From contig NZ_JBKFEY010000006.1 in NCBI RefSeq assembly GCF_046507575.1, forward strand, positions 97,291 through 161,290: 64,000 nucleotides of DNA, read 5' to 3'. The position numbers were made by a program, and so were the translations under genes. Each line of letters opens with the position of its first letter. The first letter of the stretch is position 1. The notes under the pieces were generated by a model. That model saw only the letters and a list, made by a program, of their open reading frames with translations. It was not told the origin of the DNA and ran no database searches. This stretch comes from Pontitalea aquivivens (lineage in GTDB: Bacteria; Pseudomonadota; Alphaproteobacteria; Rhodobacterales; Rhodobacteraceae). Of this stretch, positions 39,792-48,116 are shown in pieces.

Positions 39792-41125
39792 GCGGCATCC
39801 TCCCTCGGCAGGTAAAGCGCGGCTGTCAGGCCACCTTCGGCGCGCGGCATCAAACGCACGTCGCCCCCCTGCATCCGGGCAAGATGGCGCGCCAGCGTCA
39901 GCCCCAGCCCGGAACCGGGCAGGGTTTCGTGCCCGCTGCCACGGTGGAACCTGTCAAAGGCGCGCGCGATCTCTTCAGGCGACATGCCCTTTCCCCGGTC
40001 CTCGATCCGACAGAGGATATGATTCTGCGATTGCGAAACCCCGACATCGACGCGGCAACCGGGCGGGGAATACAAAAGCGCATTGCAAAGCAGGTTGGAC
40101 AGGATTTCGCCGGTCAGCGCCGAATCGCAGCGCGCGACCATCGGCGCTGCCTGCGTCAGCTGCCGGATACGGGACGGGTCGCGGTCCTGTGCCGATACCA
40201 TCAGGTCGTCAACGACCGAGGCCACCAGATCACGCAGGTCATGGGCGCGCAGGTGGGGAAGAACCGCGTCACGTTCCAGCCGTGACATCATCAGCGCGGT
40301 ATCCGTCAGCTTCACAAGCCGGGCAACCGCCTCGCGCGAGACGGTCGCCTTTTCCAAGATCAGTTCCGGCGAAACCGGGCCGCCGCCGCGCCGCGTCAGG
40401 CGGTGCATGGCGCTGTCGATCACGGCCAGCGGCGTGCGAAGTTGATGGGCAATCAGATCGGCGAACCGACGGTGATTTTCCGAGGTTTCGCGTTCGCGTT
40501 CCAGATCACCGGCCAGTTTTTCGGCCCGCAGCCGATCCAGCCGGCCCCGCATCAGCCGTCTTTCGCGGTCGATCAGGATTGTCGCCAGCCCCAACCCTGC
40601 GGCCGCAGCCCCCAGGATCGACGCCAGCGCAAGCCGGTGCAGATGCCCCAGACGGTCCAGCCGCGCCGCCTGGATCTGCCATTCGTGCGACATCACCAGA
40701 CTGGCCTTGCCCCGCAGGGCTGCGACCAGCGCCGTGACATGTGCCCGCAACGCGGTCGGGTCAGCGCCTTGCGCGGGGTCCAGCGCCAGAAGCCCGCTGC
40801 GCCAGCCAGCCAGCGTTTCGGAAAGCCCCGCATCTTCAAGAAAGCGGCGTTGCGGGCCCGCCTCCAGCAGCGTCAGCCGGGACAGCAGCACGTCAAAGCG
40901 GGTCTGAACCTGTTGCGGCGCAGCCTTGTCCGAAAGCGCCAGCGCAAGGTTCAACGCCTCGATCTGCGCCTGGCCAAAGACCCAGATCATGTTTTCGGTG
41001 GCGTCGATCCGCATCTGGCGTTCCAGTCGGACAAGCTGCCATGCAGCCAGCCCCAGAAAGCCCAGGCAGATCAGCACAAGACCGCCCAGCCCCAGATATC
41101 GTATCCATTCCCGCGGGCCGGTCAT
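39788..41125 (-). CDS. Sensor histidine kinase of sensory module 2
   Basis: A 445-residue kinase with two transmembrane helices (about 11-31 and 165-185) and a periplasmic helical sensor containing IWVFGQAQIEALNLALAL and TRFDVLLSRLTLLEAGP. The same W-x-x-x-AQ-x-E and RFD-x-x-x-SR pattern occurs in the module 1 kinase. HisKA follows with IAHQLRTPLAV (His227), then HATPase with NLLCNALLY and GSGLGLTLARHLAR. There is no PAS, receiver or Hpt, so it should phosphorylate the regulator directly. ATG 41125 overlaps the preceding stop by 4 bp; the longer frame starts inside the preceding gene. Confidence 0.88.
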   Translation of the reverse strand: MTGPREWIRYLGLGGLVLICLGFLGLAAWQLVRLERQMRIDATENMIWVFGQAQIEALNLALALSDKAAPQQVQTRFDVLLSRLTLLEAGPQRRFLEDAGLSETLAGWRSGLLALDPAQGADPTALRAHVTALVAALRGKASLVMSHEWQIQAARLDRLGHLHRLALASILGAAAAGLGLATILIDRERRLMRGRLDRLRAEKLAGDLERERETSENHRRFADLIAHQLRTPLAVIDSAMHRLTRRGGGPVSPELILEKATVSREAVARLVKLTDTALMMSRLERDAVLPHLRAHDLRDLVASVVDDLMVSAQDRDPSRIRQLTQAAPMVARCDSALTGEILSNLLCNALLYSPPGCRVDVGVSQSQNHILCRIEDRGKGMSPEEIARAFDRFHRGSGHETLPGSGLGLTLARHLARMQGGDVRLMPRAEGGLTAALYLPREDAA

Positions 41126-41604
41126 TGCACATGCAGCGCAACAAGCTGCCAGACCCATCGCATGTCATACCGGATATCGGCCAGAACGCGGTGATCGTCG
41201 CGGGGATAGACGATCCAGACCGGACCCTTGTCGCGCGGGCTCAGGGGCACGCCGTCCATGTAAAGCGCGGCCAGAACATCGAAACGGTGGAAATCCTCAA
41301 CCGGGATGTCGATGACATAATCATTCAGCGCCGTGGCGCGCACATGACTTCCCCTGGCCCCGGCGCGTGCAAGGATGTCGCGCATCAGCACGCCGCGAAA
41401 TGCTGGCCGATTATCGGTGACGCTGGTCGATGTGGCAAATTCGTGCCAGTCCATCGCATCGAAATCCGCGCGCGTCAGGTCCACCCTGCCATCCCTGACC
41501 GCCCCGGTCAGGGTCAGCAGGACGCTCTCGGCGGCCATCGGCATGGCCGCGAGCAAAAGCGCCGCGATCAGCACGATTTGAGCGATGCGATGCCGCAAGT
41601 TCAT
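41122..41604 (-). CDS. Periplasmic molybdopterin-fold protein of sensory module 2
   Basis: A 160-residue exported protein: signal peptide MNLRHRIAQIVLIAALLLAA to about residue 25, then a domain with FRGVLMRDILARAG, ATALNDYVIDIPVEDF, LYMDGVPLSPRDKGPVWIVY and WVWQLVAL. These blocks align one-to-one with the protein at 18518-19057 and with the molybdopterin-binding domain of MsrP/sulfite oxidase. The molybdenum-ligating Cys is missing; the equivalent segment reads FATSTSV. ATG 41604 gives the cleanest signal peptide. First gene of the operon, and divergent from the VWA operon. Confidence 0.75.
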   Translation of the reverse strand: MNLRHRIAQIVLIAALLLAAMPMAAESVLLTLTGAVRDGRVDLTRADFDAMDWHEFATSTSVTDNRPAFRGVLMRDILARAGARGSHVRATALNDYVIDIPVEDFHRFDVLAALYMDGVPLSPRDKGPVWIVYPRDDHRVLADIRYDMRWVWQLVALHVQ

Positions 41605-41738
41605 CACCACAGCCTGACGTGAAAGCCAATCCCGATGTGACTTTAGCACAAAAGACCGCAGGTTCCCCGTTCAAACGAACGGGGCAGCCGATCCTGGTGA
41701 ATGCTACCCTTGGGACCAAGCAGCAGGAGGGATCATTC
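41605..41738. promoter_or_regulatory. Divergent promoter region with hairpin dyad (41665-41684)
   Basis: The 134-bp gap between sensory module 2 and the VWA operon contains CCCCGTTC-AAAC-GAACGGGG, a perfect 8-bp inverted repeat at 41665-41684, about equally far from both starts. It is a good candidate for the site where the module 2 regulator acts on both operons. Confidence 0.55.
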
Positions 41739-42218
41739 TTGACCATTCTTTCGGCCATGCAAAGGACAGGCATACCCGTTCTGGCCTGTCTGCTGGCGCT
41801 GCCGGCGCTGGCCGACGGGCCGGGTGGCCTGGTGACCGGCAGTTTTGGCGATCAGCCACTGGAACTGACCATTGCACCCGAGTTGTCCGACGTGACGATC
41901 ATCGGCAACTACGCCGATGCCTCCTTTCTTGCCGCACAGATGGAGGGAGCCCAGGGGCCGGTCAATCTGATACTGACGATCAACGGCGATCTGCCCGCGC
42001 CCGGTGAGATGGAGCTGATGATCGCCTTCGCCCGCGACATGGGTCGGAACTGGATTGGCGATCAGGACAGCCTGACGCTGGCGCTGGACGACTTCGCGGC
42101 GGGCGACGGGATCGTCGCCCTGAAGGGCACGATCACCGGGCAGGTCAGTGGCGGCCCCGGCTCTGAAACCCGGCCCGTCACCTTCAGCTTCGACGCCCGG
42201 CTTGAGGAGCTTGACTGA
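41739..42218 (+). CDS. Exported protein of the VWA operon, unknown
   Basis: A 159-residue protein with a signal peptide (to about residue 25, ending ALPALA) and a beta-rich mature part (GSFGDQPLELTIAPEL, VNLILTINGDLPAPGEMELMI, GIVALKGTITGQVSG). No transmembrane helix follows, so it should be periplasmic. The start is TTG 41739 because a strong AGGAGGG lies seven bases upstream; ATG 41757 is the alternative. First gene of the plus-strand operon. It resembles the later exported protein at 42375 in size and layout, perhaps a distant paralogue. No family recognised. Confidence 0.65.
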   Translation: MTILSAMQRTGIPVLACLLALPALADGPGGLVTGSFGDQPLELTIAPELSDVTIIGNYADASFLAAQMEGAQGPVNLILTINGDLPAPGEMELMIAFARDMGRNWIGDQDSLTLALDDFAAGDGIVALKGTITGQVSGGPGSETRPVTFSFDARLEELD

Positions 42219-42219
42219 G

Positions 42220-42372
42220 ATGACCGGAGCCCCGCAATTCGAATGGCAGTTCGGGACAGGCACACGGCGCTTGGGCGGGATCACCGGTTTTTTCCTGGCG
42301 ACCGAGGCGATAGGGGCGAAACGCAATTCTGCGCGGGGCGTCCGCGAACAGCTGATAAGCCGACAGGACTGA
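42220..42372 (+). CDS. Small ORF in the VWA operon, 50 residues
   Basis: The frame starts at ATG 42220, one base after the previous stop, and reads MTGAPQFEWQFGTGTRRLGG, then FFLATEAIGAKRNSARGVRE and a short tail. It ends 2 bp before the next ATG. The close fit between neighbours suggests translation, but composition is not distinctive. Confidence 0.4.
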   Translation: MTGAPQFEWQFGTGTRRLGGITGFFLATEAIGAKRNSARGVREQLISRQD

Positions 42373-42374
42373 CG

Positions 42375-42854
42375 ATGAAGGTGTTTCTTCCGCTGATCCT
42401 GTCCCTCGGCATCGCAGCCCCGGCCCGCGCGCTGGAGCCCATTGGCAAGATCGGGGCAAGCCTGGACGGTGAAGACCTGAATTGGCAGGTGCTGCGTCAG
42501 GATGACGGCCTGGCGATGGTGCAGATCACCGATATCGGCCCGCTGACCATGATCGACCTGCATGCGCTTGGTGACGGCAGCATTTCGATCGGCCTGATCT
42601 TTCACGGCAAACCTTCGGGCAATTCGCCGCCCGCCGGTCTGACCATCGACATGCGCCCGGATCGCGGGGCGATGGCAGGCGCCGTCTGGGAAAGCGAGGA
42701 AGAGCAGCCCCGGATGCAGATCGACCTGCTGGATCCTGAGGGCGAAGGTTGGATCCGGGCCGGTTTTTCGGCGGTTCTGTGCCGCCGGGATGCCCCTGAC
42801 GATTGCCGAAATCTTGAGGGACGGATCGACACCTCGTTGGGTGCCGCGCCATGA
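42375..42854 (+). CDS. Exported protein of the VWA operon, unknown
   Basis: A 159-residue protein with a signal peptide MKVFLPLILSLGIAAPARA, then a predicted beta-sheet domain (IGASLDGEDLNWQVLRQDDG, GSISIGLIFHG, GLTIDMRPDRGAMAGAVW) and a two-Cys segment CRRDAPDDC that may form a disulfide. It probably works in the periplasm. Its stop overlaps the next start by 4 bp. No recognised family. Confidence 0.65.
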   Translation: MKVFLPLILSLGIAAPARALEPIGKIGASLDGEDLNWQVLRQDDGLAMVQITDIGPLTMIDLHALGDGSISIGLIFHGKPSGNSPPAGLTIDMRPDRGAMAGAVWESEEEQPRMQIDLLDPEGEGWIRAGFSAVLCRRDAPDDCRNLEGRIDTSLGAAP

Positions 42855-43378
42855 CGCTTGCCGAATTTCTGGCCGATCCGCTGCGCGTCACGCAAGTTTC
42901 CGAAAACGTGCTGGAGATCGAAAACCGTCCGATCCGGCGGGCGGCGATTGCCGCAGTGGTGATCCTGGTGGCGATTGCGTCGGGCCTTGCGGCCATTACG
43001 GACGGCGCTGTCGGCACGGGGGTCATCGTGCTGGCCATGGTGGGCCTGATCGGCTGGCTTTACCTGCATGAGGTGGTGCAACTGACACAGTTGCGCCTGG
43101 ACCGGGCCGCGGGGTTTGCCCGGTTGCGCGTGACCACATTGCGCGGGCGGCAGGAAAAGACATGCGCGCTTGCGGATCTGCGCGGGCTGGAAAGCGTCGC
43201 GCATTATGGAACGGCCGCGGGAAACGATGAGACCCGGCTGGTCCTGATATGCGGATCGGGGCCAGAGCGGCGCGAGATCGTCGTGCCGATATTCCGGCCG
43301 GACCCCGACGAGGTGGCGCATCTGACCGGCATCATCAATGGTTGGCTGTCCCGCCGCGACCAGAAAGATCCGTCATGA
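42851..43378 (+). CDS. Membrane protein of the VWA operon, unknown
   Basis: A 175-residue protein with a short cytoplasmic N terminus, a hairpin of two transmembrane helices (about residues 30-50 and 54-73), and a soluble beta-rich C-terminal domain (TQLRLDRAAGFARLRVTTLRG, TRLVLICGSG, REIVVPIF). The arrangement is like small bacterial proteins with a PH-like C-terminal domain. Both ends overlap the neighbouring genes by 4 bp. The next gene has the same topology and is probably a diverged paralogue. Confidence 0.65.
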   Translation: MTLAEFLADPLRVTQVSENVLEIENRPIRRAAIAAVVILVAIASGLAAITDGAVGTGVIVLAMVGLIGWLYLHEVVQLTQLRLDRAAGFARLRVTTLRGRQEKTCALADLRGLESVAHYGTAAGNDETRLVLICGSGPERREIVVPIFRPDPDEVAHLTGIINGWLSRRDQKDPS

Positions 43379-43893
43379 GCATCAAGACGAATACGCCCGA
43401 CCTGCTGGAACTGGAACTGGCGATACCGCGCTTTATCCTGTGGTTCGTCATGGTGCCTGTGTTGCCGGTCACGCTGATCGGGCTGGCCAATCTGACCGGC
43501 GGCGAGGTCCTGACCGCGCTGGTGCTGCTGGTCGGGCTGAACGGGGCCTTTGTCGCAGGGTATATCGCCCTGTCCGAGCGTACACGGCTGAGGCTGGACG
43601 CCGGATCCGGGCAGGTCAGCATCACCCGGACATCGCGCCTCGGCACGCGCCGGCGGGACTATCCGTTGGAGACCCTGGACAGTGCCGAACTGGACCGCAG
43701 CCATACCGCGCGCGAGGACCGCACGACATCAAAGGTGGTTCTGGTCTTTCGCCACACACGCCCGGCGACGCGGGTCACGCTGTCGCGCTGGGGCGTATCG
43801 GGCGATGGGCCCGCGCTGATCGCCAATGACATCAACGCCTGGCTGCGACGCCATTTCGGGGACGAAACAAGCGTCCCCAGCCGTCACCCCTGA
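43375..43893 (+). CDS. Membrane protein of the VWA operon, unknown
   Basis: A 172-residue protein with two transmembrane helices (about residues 19-40 and 48-68) and a C-terminal domain, TRLRLDAGSGQVSITRTSRLG followed by a basic DYPLETLDSAELDRSH and KVVLVFRHTRPATRVTLS. The order helix hairpin then beta domain, and the strand R-L-x-L-D, match the preceding gene. ATG 43375 was chosen because it overlaps the previous stop by 4 bp (ATGA). Confidence 0.65.
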   Translation: MSIKTNTPDLLELELAIPRFILWFVMVPVLPVTLIGLANLTGGEVLTALVLLVGLNGAFVAGYIALSERTRLRLDAGSGQVSITRTSRLGTRRRDYPLETLDSAELDRSHTAREDRTTSKVVLVFRHTRPATRVTLSRWGVSGDGPALIANDINAWLRRHFGDETSVPSRHP

Positions 43894-43925
43894 AGCCGAC
43901 AGACACCCGAAAGGAAACCGGAACC

Positions 43926-44897
43926 GTGTGGGATTTCAATATCGGACAAGCGATCGGCCTGATGATGCGGACGCTGCCCTTCGTGCTCTTGCGGGCGGCG
44001 GTCTATTTCGGGATCACGCTGGCCTATATCCTTGCGACCGGCACCGGCGTCGGGATCGGCTGGGGCGTCGGTGCCTTTGGCGACGACGACTTCCGGGCAA
44101 CGTCGATGGCCTGGGGCGGCATCGCGGGCCTGACGCTGGCCGGGGCGGTGATGTATTGGCTGCGCGAGTATATCCTTTACATCGTCAAGGCGGGCCACGT
44201 CGCGGTGCTGGTCGAACTGATCGACGGCAAACCGCTGCCGCAGGGGCGCGGCCAGATCGCCCATGCCACGGTCGTGGTGAAGGAACGGTTCGGCCAGGCG
44301 TCGTTGCTTTTTGCGCTGGACCAGCTGGTCAAGGGCGTGATCCGCGCCATCACGGGGCTGGTGCGCGGCATCCTGTCGATCCTGCCGATCCCCTATGTCC
44401 GGCAGTTGATGGGCGTCGTGCAGGCCTTTCTTCGCATGGCGGTGGGCTTTATCGACGAGGTGATCCTTGCCCATGCGATCCGCACCCGATCGACGGATGC
44501 CTGGGGATCGGCGCATGAGGCCCTGGTACTTTACGGCCAGAACTGGAAGGTGATGCTGCGCAACGCCGCCTGGCTGACGCTGATCACCTATGGCCTGGCC
44601 TTTCTGGTTTTCCTCGTGACGCTTGCCCCGGCGGCGGCGCTGGTCCATGCCATGCCCGGCGCCTGGTCGGCAGGGGGTTTCGTCTTTGCGCTGCTGCTTG
44701 CCTGGAGTGTCAAGGCCGCCTTCCTGGAACCCTTCGCCGTCGCCTGCCTGATGCAGGTCTATTTCAGGACGACGGACGGTCAGCGCCCCGACCCGGAATG
44801 GGAGGCGCGGCTGGATAAGATGTCCTCGCATTTCCGCAAGCTGAAAGAGCGCGCGGGCCCCCGCTTCGGCGCCACGCACAACGGAGAAGCCGTATGA
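43926..44897 (+). CDS. Polytopic membrane protein of the VWA operon, unknown
   Basis: A 323-residue protein with about six transmembrane segments (near residues 15-38, 62-82, 125-150, 215-238, 245-275 among others). Conserved-looking cytoplasmic parts are DGKPLPQGRGQIAHATVVVKERFG and the C-terminal RTTDGQRPDPEWEARLDKMSSHF. GTG 43926 has AAAGGAAAC upstream. It sits just before the VWA gene and overlaps it by 4 bp. It could be the membrane platform for the secreted VWA protein (inference). Family not recognised. Confidence 0.7.
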   Translation: MWDFNIGQAIGLMMRTLPFVLLRAAVYFGITLAYILATGTGVGIGWGVGAFGDDDFRATSMAWGGIAGLTLAGAVMYWLREYILYIVKAGHVAVLVELIDGKPLPQGRGQIAHATVVVKERFGQASLLFALDQLVKGVIRAITGLVRGILSILPIPYVRQLMGVVQAFLRMAVGFIDEVILAHAIRTRSTDAWGSAHEALVLYGQNWKVMLRNAAWLTLITYGLAFLVFLVTLAPAAALVHAMPGAWSAGGFVFALLLAWSVKAAFLEPFAVACLMQVYFRTTDGQRPDPEWEARLDKMSSHFRKLKERAGPRFGATHNGEAV

Positions 44898-46927
44898 AAT
44901 GCCCAGTAATTCCCGGGCTTGCCGCCCTGGCGTTCTTTCTTGCGGCACCGACGCTTGCCCAGGATCGCCCGAACACGATCCTTGTGCTGGATGCATCGGG
45001 GTCGATGTGGGGTCAGATCGACGGGGTGAACAAGATCACCATCGCCCGCGAGGTTGTGGCTGACATCCTGTCGGATTTCCCGGCGGATCAGAACCTTGGC
45101 TTTGTGACCTATGGCCATCGCGAACGCGGGCAATGCACGGATATCGAGACGGTTGTTGCACCGGCGCCGGGCACCGCCGATGAAATTACCCGCATCGTCC
45201 ACGGGTTGAACCCGCGCGGCATGACCCCGATGACCGACGCCGTCATCGCCGCCGCACAGGCGTTGCGTCATACCGAACAGGCGGCGACGGTAATCCTGGT
45301 TTCTGACGGGATCGAGACCTGCAACCCCGATCCCTGCGCCGCCGCGCGCGCGCTTGAGGCGGCCGGCACGGATTTCACCGCCCATGTCATCGGGTTCGAT
45401 GTTTCCAAAGAGGCCGAGGCGTTGATGCAGATGCAATGTATCGCCGAAGAAACCGGAGGCCGCTTTCTGACCGCAGACAATGCCCTGGAACTGACCGGCG
45501 CCCTGCGCGAAGTCACCGCCGCGCCACCTTCGGGAACCTTCACCTTCACCGCCAGTCTCGGCGGCGCAGAGATCGGCGACGCCCCCGTCTGGGACCAACC
45601 GTCAACAGCGCCGGACCTTCCCCTTCTGGCCGGCGAGGTGATCTGGGAAATCTCGGACACCGGGTTCAGCATGGTGCGGACGGGCACCGCGAATCCCTTT
45701 ACCGCCGACCTGCCGTTCGGCGACTATATCGTCACGGTCCATTCGATGGCGCAGGACGATCTTTCGCAGGCCGAAATCCGTCTGGCGCCGGACAGCACAC
45801 ACAATGTGCATGCGATCTTTCCGGCCATCGCGCCGCAGCAGCCGCCGGCACAGGTCCACGCCCCGGCGCAGGTCGTGGTCGGATCGGCCTTCCCCGTTAC
45901 CTGGCGTGCCGAAGGGCTTCATCCGCGCGACTATGTCACGATCGTGCCCGCCGGGGCCAGGGATGGGGACTATGGCGACTATGACCGCATGGAAGGCCGC
46001 GCCGAGGGTGATCTGCGCGCCCCGGCGGAACCCGGTCTCTATGAGGTTCGCCTGCAACTGGATTCCGGTGACCGGGTTCTGGCCCGTACGGCCATCGAGG
46101 TGGTCGATGCCGATGTCACGGTCACTGCCCCGGCGCAGGTCGTGGTCGGATCGGCCTTTCCCGTTACCTGGCGGGCCGAAGGGCTTCATCCGCGCGACTA
46201 TGTCACGATCGTGCCCGCCGGGGCCAGGGATGGGGACTATGGCGACTATGACCGCATGGAAGGCCGCGCCGAGGGTGATCTGCGCGCCCCGGCGGAACCC
46301 GGTCTCTATGAGGTTCGCCTGCAACTGGATTCCGGTGACCGGGTGCTGGCCCGCACGGCCATCGAGGTGGTCGAGGGGGATGTCGCGATCAATGGGCCCG
46401 ACAGGGTCCGGGCCGGAACCGGGATTGCCGTGTCATGGACCGGGACCATCCATCCGCGCGACTACATTGCCATCGTTCCCGTCGGCACGCCGGATGGCGC
46501 GCAGAACGGCTACCGCCGCGTCGGCGATGCCGAAATGGCCGATCTTACCGCCCCGCCAGAGCCGGGCGCCTATGAGATCCGGTATCACCTGGACCACGGC
46601 GACAGGGTCATGGCGCGCCGGCCGATCGAGGTGCTGGCGGCGGATGCGCCTATGGACGACGGCGCCGGGCTGGTGGTGCCCGCCACCGCGAAGCCGGGCG
46701 AAATCATCACCGTTTCCTGGACGGTCGAAGCCGATGATGCCGACCGGCGTGTGGCGTTGGCCCGGGCCGACGCGCCCGATTTCACATGGATTTCTGCGCA
46801 TCGCGTGGGAGATGAAAACCAAACGGAATTCAGGCTTCCGGGCGACCCGGGCCAATATGAGGTGCGTTTCCTTGACCTTCGGGATCAGAGCGTTCTGGGA
46901 CGCGCAATTATCACGCTTGGCGAATGA
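44894..46927 (+). CDS. Exported VWA-domain protein with four C-terminal repeats
   Basis: A 677-residue protein. A signal peptide (about 1-22) is followed by a von Willebrand A domain (25-195) with an intact MIDAS motif DASGSMWGQ and metal-site residues T in GMTPMTD and D in LVSDGIETC. After a linker domain (about 215-320) come four repeats of about 89 residues (323-411, 412-500, 501-587, 588-677). Repeats 1 and 2 are almost identical in DNA; 3 and 4 have diverged but keep SWT, HPRDY and PGxYEVR landmarks. It may bind a partner through the metal site in the periplasm or at the surface. It closes the seven-gene operon. Confidence 0.85.
   Translation: MKCPVIPGLAALAFFLAAPTLAQDRPNTILVLDASGSMWGQIDGVNKITIAREVVADILSDFPADQNLGFVTYGHRERGQCTDIETVVAPAPGTADEITRIVHGLNPRGMTPMTDAVIAAAQALRHTEQAATVILVSDGIETCNPDPCAAARALEAAGTDFTAHVIGFDVSKEAEALMQMQCIAEETGGRFLTADNALELTGALREVTAAPPSGTFTFTASLGGAEIGDAPVWDQPSTAPDLPLLAGEVIWEISDTGFSMVRTGTANPFTADLPFGDYIVTVHSMAQDDLSQAEIRLAPDSTHNVHAIFPAIAPQQPPAQVHAPAQVVVGSAFPVTWRAEGLHPRDYVTIVPAGARDGDYGDYDRMEGRAEGDLRAPAEPGLYEVRLQLDSGDRVLARTAIEVVDADVTVTAPAQVVVGSAFPVTWRAEGLHPRDYVTIVPAGARDGDYGDYDRMEGRAEGDLRAPAEPGLYEVRLQLDSGDRVLARTAIEVVEGDVAINGPDRVRAGTGIAVSWTGTIHPRDYIAIVPVGTPDGAQNGYRRVGDAEMADLTAPPEPGAYEIRYHLDHGDRVMARRPIEVLAADAPMDDGAGLVVPATAKPGEIITVSWTVEADDADRRVALARADAPDFTWISAHRVGDENQTEFRLPGDPGQYEVRFLDLRDQSVLGRAIITLGE
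45860..46374 (+). repeat. Tandem 267-bp repeat inside the VWA gene
   Basis: The unit beginning at 45860 recurs at 46127, an exact 267-bp (89-codon) period. The aligned blocks 45860-46107 and 46127-46374 differ at only about four positions by eye. The in-frame duplication is recent compared with the diverged third and fourth repeats. Confidence 0.9.
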
Positions 46928-47129
46928 CATAGCCAACACCAAAAGTACAAGGGACCCCACAACCATGTTCAGATCAGTCGTCGCAGCTTTCTGATTCAGC
47001 GGGAAAATGGGGCGGCACGGCGCCTGCGGGCGGAATTCCGGTCACGGGGCAGCGCCGCTGCGCGCAGGATCCACCCGCCTCCCGTGCGGGGCGATGATGC
47101 CAGGGCCGTAACCGGGCGCGGTCCTGGCT

Positions 47130-48116
47130 TTACCCCCCGATTTTGGCGTCAGCCCGCATCCGTTCCGGCCTGAAGCTATAGCCAAGCCTGCGCAGATCGC
47201 TGCGTTTCAGCACCGGCAGGCAGGGTTGCGTGGAAATATGTGCCAGCGAAGCATCGACTTGGTTGGCCAGTGCTTCCTGGGCCATCGGCCCCTGGAGAAG
47301 CGATTCGGCAGGCATGCCCTCGGCTACCAGCAGGCAGTGGCGGGGACACAGCAGATGGAAATACATGACCAGGTGCAAGTCGGAAACGATGGTAATGCAA
47401 TCGTCGTCCAGCAGATATTTCACGGGAACCAAAACAGTTTTCGTCCCAAAGGCAGAAACGAAGCGGCTGTCGGAAATTGGCACCCGATGTTGCGGCGACA
47501 GGCGCAGCGACCGTTCGGGCAGGCCGGGGCCGAAACTATGGGCGGCGATCTCAACCGGCTTGTGGCGCTGGTCCCGCGGGGCCACAAGCCCCTGTTCGTG
47601 CTGGCCGATCCAAAGCAGCGGCATTTCTTGTCCTGCCGCATCGATCAGCACATCGCCAACCGCCAGAGTTTCCACAGTGCGGTAACCCTCTCGGGTCAGG
47701 ATCCGCGTTCCTGCGGTGAAACACAGCGGTGACCCCGTCACCAGACTATAGCCGATGGGGTCGACATCGACAATCAGAAGCAGCGCCCCGACCAGGTTTG
47801 GCGTTCCCTCCGGGTAGATGAAACGCAGATTTCCACCGCTGTCCTGAACGATGACCACATCCACCGCTGATCCAAGCGCCACGGTGGCACCCAGCACCGT
47901 TATGCCGGGCGTGACCGTACCAGACCCAAGCATGGTATAGGGCGTACCGCCCAGTGTCAGGCTTTCGCCCACAGACAGCTTGCCATTTGCATCCGAAAGG
48001 GTTTGCCCGGTTTGCAGCGTACCGAAGCTGGAGAGCACCAGATTGGTGGGCTTGCTGAACAATTGTGTAGCCAGCAAAGATCCATTGTAGGCGCGCGATG
48101 ATACGACGTAGTCCAA
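47130..48116 (-). CDS. Hint-domain (hedgehog/intein-type) protein
   Basis: A 328-residue protein. Residues 1-130 form a beta-rich N-terminal region (VGESLTLGGTPYTMLGSGTV). A Hint domain then begins at Cys132 with CFTAGTRILTREGYRTVETLAVGD and continues through PLLWIGQHE, RLSPQHRVPI and LVPVKYLLDD. Such Hint_2 proteins are common in Rhodobacterales, often attached to secreted proteins, and are thought to self-cleave. Start is TTG 48116, with AAAGGG eight bases upstream and the domain following without another start. Confidence 0.85.
   Translation of the reverse strand: MDYVVSSRAYNGSLLATQLFSKPTNLVLSSFGTLQTGQTLSDANGKLSVGESLTLGGTPYTMLGSGTVTPGITVLGATVALGSAVDVVIVQDSGGNLRFIYPEGTPNLVGALLLIVDVDPIGYSLVTGSPLCFTAGTRILTREGYRTVETLAVGDVLIDAAGQEMPLLWIGQHEQGLVAPRDQRHKPVEIAAHSFGPGLPERSLRLSPQHRVPISDSRFVSAFGTKTVLVPVKYLLDDDCITIVSDLHLVMYFHLLCPRHCLLVAEGMPAESLLQGPMAQEALANQVDASLAHISTQPCLPVLKRSDLRRLGYSFRPERMRADAKIGG

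Noticed and set aside
45860..46374. Repeat array considered as a CRISPR or mobile element
   Set aside because: The period is 89 codons, in frame inside a gene, with no short repeats and spacers and no transposase.
46967..46996. A nine-codon frame MFRSVVAAF after the VWA gene that looks like the start of a signal peptide
   Set aside because: It stops at once and no continuation is found in nearby frames, so a gene remnant is possible but not supported.
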